The notes under the pieces were generated by a model. That model was not told the DNA's origin, did no database searches, and was given only the letters and a program-made list of their open reading frames with translations. From Grammothele lineata (lineage: Eukaryota > Basidiomycota > Agaricomycetes > Polyporales > Polyporaceae): a DNA stretch of 64,000 nt. The stretch lies in contig NDFF03000114.1 in assembly GCA_002150815.3 (NCBI GenBank), forward strand, positions 1-64,000, in the 5' to 3' direction. The translations under genes and the position numbers were made by a program. Below are positions 12,201 to 23,368 of the stretch, one piece after another; the first letter of the stretch is position 1; every line of letters begins with the position of its first letter.

Positions 12201-13051
12201 GCGCTGCGGGCCTCTACGTAGATCATACCCGGTAGCGAGTCGCGTTGAAAGGCGGAAAGGATTGCGGTAGGTCGGGCTGTGTACTCGAGGTCGATAGCTT
12301 TTCGCATGAGACTGAAGACAATATCCCTCTCCTTGCCGGGCTATGGGATGGGTTGGTACGATACGAGGGAGAGCAGAAGACCATCAAAAGTAATACACAC
12401 CCTTACTCGTACTTGCCACAGGTTCGCATCATGAACTGAGGGCATCAACAAGCGTTGTGGAACATCGCTCATCTCTCCAGTATAGCGCACCGCCGTTCGC
12501 CTATAACGTTGACTGATATCTTCAGCCACCTGCTCAAGGTCGCGGTCATCCATCTCTCGTACTCGGCGGTCGTAGCGTGCATGGTCGGCAGCTCTCCGGA
12601 CGGTGTCGTAGTCCTCTTCTCCCTCGACACCAGCGTCCGCAATGAACTCGTCTGTGACACGGGTTAACAAACAGCACCGCGAACACGACGTCTGACCACG
12701 CACCTCGCGCATACTCGTCTTCGTCCTCATCTTCGTCCTCGTCTTCGTCCACCTCAGCCTCCACATCGAGGAAGCGGTTCACTGCCGGACGTTTGTGCCG
12801 ATGCTACGGCGGGATTAACAGTGCACTTAAGACCCAAGTACAATGCACACCTTCGCCCGTTTTTGGCCACGTTTAGTGCCTTCGTCCTCATCCTCTCCGT
12901 CCTCATCATCGTCATCCTCTTCTTCCTCTTCTTCCTCTTCCTCATCGTCATAGTCACGTCTTCGGCTCTTGGGTGGGCGCTTCGTCTGCTCCTCCAGCTC
13001 TTCCTCTGCGTCGCCGCTGCCAAAGACAGCATCATCTTCAAGGTCAGACAT
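9277..13051 (-). CDS. SPT5: Transcription elongation factor SPT5
   Basis: Spt5, which with Spt4 forms the DSIF clamp on RNA polymerase II (NusG/Spt5 family). The protein starts at the ATG at 13051 with MSDLEDDAVFGSGDAEEELE and a long Asp/Glu run. An Spt5 N-terminal and NGN region follows (AILSAFQRDSLPGMIYVEA, then AKQVSDAINGLVGVFPSRGI). Several KOW modules come next (GSWVRVKRGKYQGDLAQVMD; LQPGDHVEIFEGEQSGVHGT; FKPGDHVKVMTGKNADETG; GVSVTVVKGPNKGYVGTIKD). A C-terminal repeat region alternates RTPNPY with RTPGW or KTPAW units, and a last KOW-like exon ends EVGNQKSR. The CTR is the expected target of Bur1/Cdk9-type kinases. Introns are small; the longest exon covers the NGN and middle KOWs. Length and domain order fit a complete fungal Spt5. 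Confidence 0.95.
10020..10410 (-). repeat. SPT5 C-terminal repeat (CTR) coding array
   Basis: Within the SPT5 gene, one exon encodes about five copies of a unit ending TPNPY, interleaved with TPGW or TPAW motifs joined by Gly/Asn/Ser linkers. In other fungi such Thr-Pro repeats are phosphorylated and recruit elongation and mRNA-processing factors. The repeats are imperfect at DNA and protein level, which argues for an old, selected array. Confidence 0.85.
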
Positions 13052-13356
13052 AGTATGCGAGTACGAGACGAGGTAACAGGGTAGTGGAGGAAGTGGGGGA
13101 GGTGGCGGTTGCCGAGGGCTGCAGCGTGCTCGAACTCGATGACGCCGGCCGATGCATGTGGTATATTTCAGTCTCCGCTCAACACCCCTCCGGCATATTT
13201 CAATCTCCGACAGGACATTCTCTACCCCGACATACGGCCCGTTCGAGGCCCGCCCGTCCCGGGCCCCTCCTGGACTCGCTCCTCCAGAGTCGACGGGTCA
13301 GCGACCGCGCTCTGTGACTTGCTACGCTTCATGCTCCTTGTTCTCCTCCTGTAACG
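13052..13356. promoter_or_regulatory. Divergent promoter of SPT5 and an F-box/LRR-type gene
   Basis: The 305 nt between the SPT5 ATG (minus) and the F-box-like ATG at 13357 (plus) must serve both genes. No clear TATA box is visible. The part nearest the plus gene is pyrimidine-rich (CTCCTTGTTCTCCTCCTG), as is common before fungal start codons. Confidence 0.55.
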
Positions 13357-15231
13357 ATGGTGCACGATTATGCACAATTCAACGATCTCCCTCTGGAGCT
13401 ACTTCCTGTGGTAGTGCAGCACCTCCTTCGTCCAAGCCATCTTGCCACCGCCTGTCTAGTGAACAAGGCCTTCTACACGTTCGCGGTACCGTTGCTGTAC
13501 GAACGTGTCTTCATCTACGCGTGGCACAAGGAGGGAAAGGCGAAGGTGAGCTCAGACTTCAACGCTGGCCGGCAGACGAGGATAGATGAGACGAGTCGGC
13601 CACCTCGTTTCTTAAATTGTGACCGACAGATATGCAACCATTGGCAGCTGTTCACCATCTTACACCCCTTGGTCTCTGTCCCATTCTCGGGCCTCTGACT
13701 CATGTTAGGTTATCAAACTCTTTCGAACGCTAGCGGATTACCCCCATCTAGCTAAGCTGGTTCAACAGTTGGGTGCGTGTACGCCCCTCTTGGCCACCGT
13801 AATGTCCATTCTCACTAATCGCGGATTGGAACGGTCCGTTCAGCCATCCGCGATTTTCCCAAAGCACTCCACTCCGATGAATACGACATGATGCTACAAG
13901 TATGCCTCGATGGCATTCGCAACTGCGTTAATCTCCGCGCGTGCACTTGGACTAGACACGGATCATTAACGTCCGCAGTCCTGAACACATTGGCAAACTG
14001 CTCCCGACTAGAAGAGTTGGAGATCAACGGAGAACATGCTGGCTACTATGATCCCAGGATTCTACCTCGGTTCAGGCATCTCCGCAGGCTCGCGCTCATT
14101 ATGCCTAGTGCCGCCGTGGCTAATATGCTCCTACCATGGACGGAAAACATGAGCGAGACACTGAGACACCTCACCATTATGTGCAAGGCGAGTCCCCCCT
14201 GCTATATGCTCAGGTTCTAGCATGTTTACCCACTGTCCTGCAGTCATCTACCCGCATCAACGACGGAATTATGCAGAACATTGCTCGTCACGCCACGAAC
14301 CTGGAGTACGCTTACTTCGTCGGCTGTTCCAAGCTCACACACGAAGGACTCTGGGCCCTGCTGTCTGCGAACTACAAAGGCATCGTCGGCCTTGGGATGG
14401 AGGCCATTTCCACTGCATTCGTGCGTCTTTCTCCCAATCTTACACGATCCAGCTCTCACTGTGTTCTTCCTCCTCTCGTGCGCAGGACATGCACTGGTTC
14501 AGCGAGCGCTGCACGTCGGCCGGCACGCTCTCCCGCCTGCGTGCCATCACGCTCACCGTCGACGAGCATACTTCGCTCGAGGACTGGCAGCGCGACGTCC
14601 TTGCGCTCCTCGCACCGGCGCCGCTGGAACAATTTCACATTTCGACCGTCGGCGGACACGTCAACCACCGCCTTGGAAACGACTTCTGCGCGGCCATCGT
14701 CACAGCGCACGGCTCCCGCCTCACGAGGTTCTCCGTCCACCGCATGCGCATGAGTATCGCGGCGATCGCGGATATCTGCAAGCGCTGCGTTGTGCTTGAG
14801 CAATTGTTTATCGTTGTGGAGCAGAACGACCTGGTGAGCATAAGCATCCATACGTCTTCGGCAGCAACTGATCTCCGTTCAGGACGCGCTTGGCCCTTGT
14901 CTAGCACAGGCTCCCAGTCTGCGCGCAGTGCACATCAACAGACCACTCGACTTCGGATCGGAAGACGTCCCGAAACAGTCGCTCGACCTCATTCTTTCTA
15001 TTGTCCGCTACTGCCGTCAGACTGTGAGGCAGTTTGGATTCAACACCCGAGTGTTCCAGGTTTGTGATTGGTCGTAACCCCACCCGGCGAACGTGCTGAC
15101 GCGTCGCCGTCCGAGCTCAGGTAGAACACGTCCCTCGAACGCTGGAGGACGGCTCGATCAAGACGGAGGTTTATCTAGGTAACTACGAGAATCCGGAGAT
15201 CCCAGAACAGTTCTTGGTCGTGAGGACGTAA
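13357..15231 (+). CDS. F-box-like/LRR-type protein
   Basis: The N-terminus has a fungal F-box-like pattern: FNDLPLELLPVVVQHLLRP, then TACLVNKAFYTFAVPLLYER. The rest forms degenerate leucine-rich segments (LRACTWTRHGSLTSAVLNTL; CSRLEELEI; FRHLRRLALI; NLEYAYFVGCSKLTHEGLWA). It is built from about eight exons joined by short introns. The last exon gives VEHVPRTLEDGSIKTEVYLG and ends FLVVRT with TAA at 15229-15231. F-box proteins usually link substrates to SCF ubiquitin ligases through Skp1; the substrate cannot be inferred. The gene is divergent from SPT5 and converges on the NOSIP-like gene with about 210 nt between stop codons. Coding assignment is strong; the F-box label rests on motif shape only. 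Confidence 0.8.
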
Positions 15232-15441
15232 CATTGCGGCGGCTGAAGGTCAAGACACAGGATACGTGGGCTCGGGGTCCGAAAGAACAAACTGGATATC
15301 TGCGCCCGTTGAGTGCCATAAATGGTAGCGTCAACCAAGGATTAGAAATACACAGGTCGTATAGCATAGCTCGAACAGCGTGGTGAAGTGTAGTGAGATA
15401 CATGAGCGCACAATACACTCGTATGGATGGCCTGCGAAGGT

Positions 15442-16921
15442 TCAGCCCTGAAACGCGATCCCCTTCTTGGACGTCTCCGCAAGGCCTCCAGCGGCATACC
15501 CGGTACCTACGTGCCATTAAGATCCCGGCGTGCGCAATAGAAAGAAGGAACGGCTTACCCTCGCGTGTGAGCTCGATGACGTCCTTGTCGCTCAGCTTCA
15601 CGTCGCACACGATACACTGCTTTGCAGGTTTGACAAGTGTGTCCGTACACGTCTTGCACGTAACGTGTCCACATGGCTTCATCACTGTACGCACATACGC
15701 CCGTAAGCATTGTACATTTACCCAAGTACGCGAAGGCAGGGGAAGGGATACAAGACGTACAGTGCATAAGTGTGTGGTTTGACAGCTGCTTCTTGCACGA
15801 CGGGCACATCGGTGGTCGCTCATCCTCGCGCGGCGCCTTCTTCGGGTCTGGGGTAGCGTCCCCACCACTCTCCGTTGCGGGAGTAGACTCGACGGAACGC
15901 CCTGACGAAGCCGCCGAGTTGTCAAATGTCCACTTCACCGAGATCAGGTTTTTCCGCCTGCATCCACTATCTCAGCATGGTTCCGAGTAAGGCCACGAAA
16001 GGAGGACGCACGCGAGCGGGTGCACAGGGTTGCCTCCGTGGCACGTCGCCTGGAGCTTCACGTCCGCGAGCGCGGGCGCGGTGCCCGGAGCGGACGCGTA
16101 TGTCGGCGTGAGCGACGGGAGCCAGAAGTCGGGGAGCTTGCTTTTCAGTGCCTCGGCCTGCTCGCGCTCGATCTGACGGAGTGCGGCCTCCTCCGCCTCG
16201 CGCGCGAGGGTCTCTACCGCGGACGCGTCGAAGTCAAACTTGCGCTTCGTACCACGGGCTACTCGGGTGCGACCGCGGCGAGAGATAAAGGGAGTGGGAT
16301 TGATGAGACAGAGATGCGAGAGAGGGTATAGGGACGTACTTTCTGACGAGTCGAGCCCGGAGGTCGTTGAAACGACAGACGACGCGGCGAGTCCGAGCTG
16401 CCCCCGCTCGAACTCCTGCAAGACGCGCTCCCGCGCCACCTGGCGTACCCGTTCACGCTCCTCCTCTGCCTCCTTCTTCATCGCCTCTAACCGCACCTTT
16501 TGCCGCTTAATGTCGTTCAGTTGTGTTACTGCACAAGAGGACATTTGTCATTTCGCCGCCCAGACCAGCATCTCACGATGTTTTAGGAGTAGCCCCTAGG
16601 CAGAGGCATACGGGGGACACGAACAGAAAGAATAACCGAGCACGCACTCACCGAGATCAGTCAGAACACACTCCCTGCAAAACAAGTGGCCCTTCTGGCA
16701 CGCGACTGGGTCGCGGGCGCGCTGTAGGCAGAGGGCACATGCGTCGAAGCGGCGCATGGACTCGTTCCCGAGCCGTTGCTGCGCAGACCATTATCAGAGG
16801 CGAACTGACGAGAATGTCAGGAGAAACGAGACCATACCCGCTTTGTGCCGTAGTCAAGCTTCTTGTACTCGGCATATGAGAAGATCGAGGACGCGGTGTT
16901 GTTCTTGCTGTGCTTCGTCAT
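15442..16921 (-). CDS. NOSIP-like U-box/RING E3 ubiquitin ligase
   Basis: The start at 16921 gives MTKHSKNNTASSIFSYAEYK and KKLDYGTKR, the characteristic opening of the NOSIP family (Nitric Oxide Synthase Interacting Protein; a nuclear E3 ligase in animals, with homologs across eukaryotes). An interrupted U-box half follows the start, and a central Lys/Glu-rich coiled segment contains KRQKVRLEAMKKEAEEERER. The C-terminal U-box/RING half reads MKPCGHVTCKTCTDTLVKPA and KQCIVCDVKLSDKDVIELTR. The last exon, after an intron within the codon following LTRE, reads GLAETSKKGIAFQG and stops at TGA (15442-15444). In fungi the function is probably ubiquitin transfer in the nucleus, with possible splicing links; nothing here shows nitric oxide synthase. 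Confidence 0.88.
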
Positions 16922-17241
16922 CGGATGTTAAAGGCGCGTGGGAGGTTTTCAATGCGATATGTAGATGTGAGTACGCCAACGGGGTATAAATGGAGGTAGA
17001 AGGGGTGGAACGTGGTGGAGGTGGAGGTAGAGGTGGTGTCTGCATGGCGGGGACAGGATCCGGACCTGACGCCGTCGAGCGCTACATGCGCATTTAAGTA
17101 TCACTAGCAGCATCGATACATATGTGCTATGTAGTCAAATTCTACTCCGAGTTTGCATAACTATATGCATTTTAGCCATAACGCAGTACAAAAGCATGTC
17201 GTACAGAGTCGTTCGAAGGCAGAACCATCAAGATGGTGATC
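16922..17241. other. Spacer between NOSIP-like and F-box-like genes
   Basis: This is the promoter side of the NOSIP-like gene and the 3' side of the next minus-strand gene. A TATAAA word near 16985 points towards the plus strand, where no gene starts, so I do not assign it. A short GGTGGAGGTGGAG run lies near 17011. I see no gene. Confidence 0.5.
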
Positions 17242-18999
17242 TTAAGCGAAAGCATCCTCCATCTCCTCCTCATCGGGTTCTTCGGGCGACGCCATTCGCG
17301 GTACCTTGCGCCACTCCGTCCCCTGCGCACGTAAAACTTCTTCACCCTCTTCAACACCAATTGACACCAATCCCCTCCAGAAACGTGGTGCGCAGCCGTG
17401 GGTGTAAACTGCCAGAAAGCGTAAGGACGGCATGCGGTAGAATAGGACAGCTGCGACATTGTTGTGGGCAAACTCGTCGAGAAGGCGTTGCTGGGGATGT
17501 GTTGGAGGAAAATTTATCGGATCGACACCTGTCAGGGGACAATCAGGTGTATCCACACGAAGGACGAGGTATGTGAGTGAAGGGAGGTCCTCCAGAACCT
17601 TGCTGAGATCCACCTAGATAAACCCAGTGAGACTCATGGGCGAAGGAATGTGTAGCGGGAACGAAGGCATAGATCAGTGGGAATAGGCACACACCAGGAA
17701 CTCGTAGCATTCTATCTTCTCTTCGACAGCCAGTGTAGACACATCGAGCGCAAGATGCGTAACTCCCTGTCGCACTCGGGGCTCCCAGGGTTTGAACACG
17801 TCCGCTAAGACGTCACAAATTGTTTTGTTGCCTTCCAGAACCTCGACCGCCGCGGCCACGGTTCCGTAACCGAGATGAAGCAGAAATCGCGAGGGGCATG
17901 TAGCATTCATAATCACACTGAGGTGATAAATGAAGTCCTCGCGCGACTCGTCCCGATCGTAATTGAGGTCAACACGCCGAACAGGGCAGCGTATGCCAAG
18001 TCCGTGGACCGCGCTGGCGTCGCCAGCAAGAAAATCTAACGTGGGCCATGTCAGGGGAGCCTGCTCCTGGTTCCTCAAAGCGAGGTGGTCCGGCCATAAT
18101 TCTCCCCGCAGATCACGTATTTCGATATGCTTGAGGTGGGGAAATGCGTGATGGAGACTCCTCAGGCAGATCTCTTCCACGGTACGGAGGGCGAGCGAAG
18201 AGATGTTGGGGAACACCAGGTTGGTATGGCCAGCGTACTGGTCGTCTTCTAGAGTTCCTTCTGACATATCTATCGAGGTGGCGGTGACGGCGGTGAGAGT
18301 TGGATGGCATGATAGGACAGATAATAGGGAGGGAAAGGGATGAAAATAATCTTCTGAGTCCAATGTATCTCCCATTTTCCCGTCGCTTGAGGACCGGTTG
18401 AAGTTAACATTGAGCTCTTTCAGCGGAGATTGAAGTTCACGGAGGAAGGTGGTTACCCTCCTTGAAGAAGAGGAAATGCATAGTCCGCGAAGTGACTTGC
18501 AATCTATTAGCGCACGATCGATTCCCGCGTTTAATGCGAGAAGACCTTCGCAATAGCCAAGGGAGAGATCTACTAGGTCGGTGGTCCTGGAGATGATTGA
18601 GGCGAGTGAGCGAGCGAGTTGGCGTGCTCCGAGGACCCATGCTTGTTCTTCGAACCCATCCGACGAGGAGTTCTCACTGAGAGAGGAGTCCTCATCCTCA
18701 TTGTCTGTAGTGGAGGGAGAATTGTCGACTATGCAATCCGGAAGGGGAGCTCTGATGTGTAGTTGGCGGAGATATAGGATGCGACGAGGAAGATCGTGAT
18801 TCATGAAGGAGCAGAATGAGAGAAGGAGGCGCATGTTGTGGATGGTGATGCGGAATTGGAGCAGGCGTCCGGCGCCATGGGCCCTGAGAGGTTTGCATGT
18901 TGACACCAATGAGACAATGTCCTGCCTTGAGTCCAACAAGTCAGGGAGCATCAGCAGGATATCCATGCACAATCGGGGTTGCGCAATATCCGTCTGCAT
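17242..18999 (-). CDS. F-box-like protein (two exons)
   Basis: Two exons: 18999-17695 and 17613-17242, joined in frame at EFL/VDLSKVLEDL to give 558 residues. The N-terminal pattern LCMDILLMLPDLLDSRQDIV followed by SLVSTCKPLRAHGAGRLLQF is the usual F-box-like start of large basidiomycete families. The middle carries an acidic Ser-rich stretch (about residues 92-115) and then leucine-rich segments (LVDLSLGYCEGLLAL; FPHLKHIEIRDLRGELW). It ends in an acidic tail, EEPDEEEMEDAFA. Role: probable substrate adaptor for an SCF ligase, target unknown. Such genes turn over rapidly among Agaricomycetes, so orthologs may be sparse. Confidence 0.8.
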
Positions 19000-21033
19000 T
19001 CGAGATCTATGAAATGCGGTTCAAATCGGTCAGGTTCTAAGACATACATAGAGTAGGTTCTACGTACGTCTCGGTAAATAGCAAAGGAAATGTAGGAAAC
19101 GACTACTCCCAGCTACAGTGGTGTAGAGGGTAGTTGAGGTAACCTGATAGAATAGGTAGTATGAGTTCATGACGACTTTCTCATCATGTGATGCAAACTA
19201 CGACCGTACCAGCGAAAGATACGAGCGGAGTGGCAGATACGATGTAGGCGCTTTCACGGAATGGTGGGTAGCGGAGGCCTTGAGGCTTGGCTGGCGACGC
19301 CAGTCTACTTATATGCAGGCGTCAAGACGTCTCGTGTCAAGCTGATTCTTCACCGTTCTGTCTTACCTCAATCGTACAAGTCTATCTGCATATGTTGAGT
19401 CGGTGATGAGCTGTTTTCGGGATCGTCTTACGGTCCACACATGGTGGTCAATGAAGCCACGAGTTGTGCATGCCTTCTTCCGCCACGAAGCAAAAAGGCT
19501 GACTCGGAACGCCATCAACGCAAGATGAAATTCAAGCGTCATCCTTCCGCTTCTTCCTATAAATGACTTACAAGTGCGTTCGCGAGGATCATACGGGCGC
19601 GGAACGAGCTGGACACCTAGAAGTCATGGTCTTCGCAGATCCGATATTCCATTTCCGTTGGGAAGCTGGTGGTACAGGGTTGATCATAACCATACCAAGT
19701 TCTTCCGACCGGAGTGTCCCGGAAGATCCATTGTTACTTCTGAGAAATAGGCGGCAAACGCGAACGTATGTGCGCCGACGGCTCAAGGCTGTGCCTAGGA
19801 GGTGTTCTATCTCGGGGAAGCGTGTGGTCGGGTTCAGCGTGGCTTGCGCATGCGCTTCCGGGCATGTCCCCTTGTGCTGCCATTGAGTGCTTTCTGAACA
19901 GACTAGGCACGATCTGCGCGATAGGGGATGGGGTAACGAAATCCGGCTGTGGGCGGGGCTGGAACGGAGATCAGCATAGTGACGACACTAGCGCTGCGGC
20001 GAGAAGAACATGAGCGATACGAACCGCATTTCGAACGATGAAGAACCGACTTGCGGCCAGACTCGGTGGTCGGTTTAGATGAACGGGCCGCCCAAAGAAC
20101 CCGTCAGGGACTTGGTATGAGTACTTATCAAGCGAGGTCCACACAGCCGTACGTGTCCTGGCACCCGAGAAGATGCCCTGTACAATGCTTGTACTGCCCC
20201 TGCCCGCAGTGCGCACTACCGCGGCAGGAAGCAGTACTGTGCACGAGGTGACCGCACCGTTCGAGTGACCGTGGCTTTTTGCGAGTCCTGGGTGCCAGGC
20301 ATGCGCGTCAAGTTCCGGGGAGACAGCCTGCGCGCCTCGCGACCAGGCAGAAGAAGACTTGAGAGTTCAAACGTTCAAGGGCGGGTCCTATGTGCTGGCT
20401 CGTGATTTCCGTCATCGGAACCATATGTGGGAGTAGCAGCAGATACGCACTGCATAGAAGTGTGTTAGGTGCATGGTGAGAGTCCGGCACAGACTGGCAG
20501 GTCAGTGGCTGTCGTCGTTCGCTTCGGAATGGGGTGTTACGTGGATCTGCAATAACAGTGTTATTAACAGCAGATTCAATAGCGGCAGGGTCCCTCCGTT
20601 TTCAAACTCCGCTATCAGGCTTTTATCAGGTCGATTGGCGGACTTTCAAAAATCGGAACGAGCGAGATAGCCGCGGTCTATGCTTAGTGTACGCACTCGC
20701 CATGACCAGCTATCAGTCACCTCACGACTTTCAAACGAAAGCGACTGAGACGGACGCGCGCATGGTAATGTAAGAGCGCGGTAGCACTATCGGGGTACAA
20801 GGTACAAGCAAGTTATCAGAAACGTGATGAGAACAGTCGTGCTATATACAGGTGTGCGTACTGGAACAACAAACAATGTGTAATATGTGGAGGACGCAGA
20901 GTTCATTCATGCAGAGGTCGTGAGATGGGAGAGAAAGAAAGAGTGAGAAGATGAGGTAGAGACAGGTTTGACATCCGAAAGTATCCCAAGATTGCCCCTC
21001 GCAGAGAGGACATTACCGTATTATACATCGCAC
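19000..21033. other. Gene-poor interval
   Basis: Two kilobases without a supportable gene. Open frames are short and lack family features; the best (plus strand, 19563-19886, 107 codons) follows a CCTATAAAT word but has no convincing protein character. No terminal inverted repeats, poly-A tail or transposase fragments were noticed by eye. It may hold a non-coding RNA, a decayed gene or plain spacer. Confidence 0.5.
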
Positions 21034-22862
21034 TCAGAAGCGGATACGGGTCGCAGCAACGAGCCCGATCCCAATGCCAGCACAGAACGCGCTGACAAGG
21101 GCGAACCCCAGGCCGATGGTGTAGCCCACCCCACGGCCGGGGCTAGCCTTCATCGGCGCCTGCTCCTCGCGCTTGACGGTAGCGTTCGTGATCGTGGACG
21201 AACGCCTTCTCGACGCTCCGTCTCGCGAAGTGAGGCCGATCGCCCGGCCTAGGCGGGTCCCGGCCGCACGCAGGAGCGAAAATGAGAAGACCACCAGGGA
21301 AGGAAGGTGGAGGGGGTCGAAGGCCGACGAGCATGGCGGCGAGACGAGGCCCTTCTCGCCGTCGCTCGAGTCCAGCGAGTCTTGGTATGTCGGCGGGCGC
21401 GCCGCGGTGGAGAGGGAGGAGAGGGGCGTGAGGCGTCTCGACGAGTCTGATCTCCGTCTCCTAAGGTGAAGCGCGACTTCTTTGGAGAGCGTGCCCTCCC
21501 ATTGCGCCTCCCAGGCCTCCTTATCCCACCAGTCGCGCTTCCCGGGGCTGCCGCCGAGCGGGCGGGGGTGCTCTGAGATAGTGACAAGCGTTTTCATGGA
21601 TCCGGTGCTCCACTGTACTCTCTCCACAGCACGCTCGACCTCGCGCCAGCGGAGGAAGCGCGACGCTGCTTCGGACCGGAGCGTAGCGAGGACTCCGGGA
21701 GTGTGGAAGAGACCCGCGCGCAGGCCTTCGAGGGAGGAGGGGCGGAAGGATGACAAATGTGACGAGCGGTACTGCTGAGCAGCGTCTTCAGCAGGGTTGC
21801 TCGAGAAGATGAGAGACGATGGCGGGAGTATGATTATAGGTACATGCTGCCCCAGGGATTCAATGAGAGACCGCTCTGCGGCAGAGAGTGACGCTGGTAC
21901 ACGGGTCAGAAACGAAGGTTACTTGTAAGGGGGATGTTACTCACATGAACTTGAGAGCAGTATGAGAGCAGTGTACAGAGGGGTATTGGGGGATGATAGA
22001 AGATGCGCGAGCATACCATTTGGTGGATGCTCACGGTTGAGGATGCTCAGAACGTCGTGGAAAGGGGAGTGTATTACCGGAAGCACACGCTCCACTACGT
22101 TCTCGGTCTGTGTACAAGGCACACACGGTCAGTACATGAAGATAGCACATCATTACAATCACGTACCATAGAGTAAGAGTCGTAGGGAGGAAGCTCCACA
22201 ATCTCAACGTTGCGAGCAGGCTCAACGCGCTCCATCCCGTGCCTGTCCCTGTGCTCCGCCCAGTGCGTGGACGCGCGCAAAACCGCCTTCCGCTTTCCGC
22301 GCACGTTGGCATTCTCATTCCGGATCTGCTCCCAGATACCGACCTCCACGATGTCCTCGTTATCGTCCACGAGTTGCGACGCGATAGCACTTGCGTCCAC
22401 ACCCTTTGGACCGAGCAGGAGCAGTCGAACTTCACCCAGCGTCTGGCCATAGAGTGTCGGGCGTCTTGACGGGGACGGGAGAAGGAGCGAGGGAATGACA
22501 AGGCCGCTCGTGGAATCGACTAGCTCATCGCCTTCGGGATCCGGGTGGGGTCCCAGGTGTGGTGGGGTGACTGGGACAGAGGAGAAGAGGAAGGACGAGC
22601 CGACGGAAGGAAAGGATGAGACCGAGTCGCCTGAGGGGCTCCCAGGTTCGGAGTGGTATGCGCTATGTGGAGAGGAGGAGCGGAACGCATAGGGCGAGTC
22701 CATGTGGTCCTCGTGCGCCAACGTCGGTATAGGTGGGAGCGCTGCTGCAGGTGATGCGGACTGTTGTTGTTCGGTGAGGAGGGCCATATCGAGGTGTCTG
22801 AGGCCGCGGATCGTGGATGCGCTTGTGCTCGGTTCGTGGTCGTTGGCGTTGGTAGAGTCCAT
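21034..22862 (-). CDS. Tail-anchored protein with septin-like, degenerate G domain
   Basis: Three exons, 22862-22167, 22107-21945 and 21893-21034, join in frame to give 572 residues. A disordered N-terminus of about 140 residues leads to EVRLLLLGPKGVDASAIASQ, placed like a G1/P-loop but lacking the GKS/T lysine. VEIVELPPYDS follows, placed like the G3 DxxG motif. Then comes TALILLSSSSLSAAERSLIE with SLGQHVPIIILPPSSL, which matches the spacing of the septin pattern where a helix is followed by a strand and the AKAD motif; AKAD is absent. The C-terminal 29 residues form one hydrophobic segment (IGLGFALVSAFCAGIGIGLV) followed by Arg, as in a tail anchor. Probable function: membrane-bound scaffold without GTPase activity. 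The gene model is firm; the septin relationship is inference from motif order. Confidence 0.7.
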
Positions 22863-23368
22863 GGTGGTCGAGTGTCTACGACGGTTGTCTGAGCGTTAGC
22901 GTCCACGCGCACGAGGTAAAGTACTGCATGGTAGGCATCGCTGATTGCAATTACCTGATCCGCTATTCGTCCTGGTTGTGCTCCAGATATGTTCCAGTTG
23001 AGTGCGCCACTGAAGACACAGCGTAACACGGAGAGACAACAGTGGGTGAGAGACGGTGGACTGAGAGAAAGGTGGTGGGGCGAGCGCAGATCCCTGGATT
23101 GGGGCAAGAGCGACGACCTGCTTTACGAGCACGCCACCGATGGCACGAGATACATGACCGTGGCCATCTTATCAGATTAGATTCACCCAGACCACAACTC
23201 CATCACGTGGACACGACGCGACGCTGAACAGACGCCCAAACGCGACTCGGCTGTGGTGGCCGACGTCTCGCTTCTTCGCCTCCGCCATCTCCTCGGCCTC
23301 TCTGCCTGCCCCCGGCTCTCATCCGCGTCGCCCAGCCAGCGAGCCTTCAACGAACGCTGCGCCTCAGA
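22863..23368. promoter_or_regulatory. Divergent promoter of septin-like gene and PIF1
   Basis: The 506 nt between two outward-facing start codons (22862 minus, 23369 plus). No clear TATA box. Short open frames on both strands are extensions or shadows. Both genes must draw regulatory sites from this interval. Confidence 0.5.

Noticed and set aside
16984..16990. TATAAAT as a promoter element
   Set aside because: It points to the plus strand, where no gene starts; the neighbouring gene starts leftwards.
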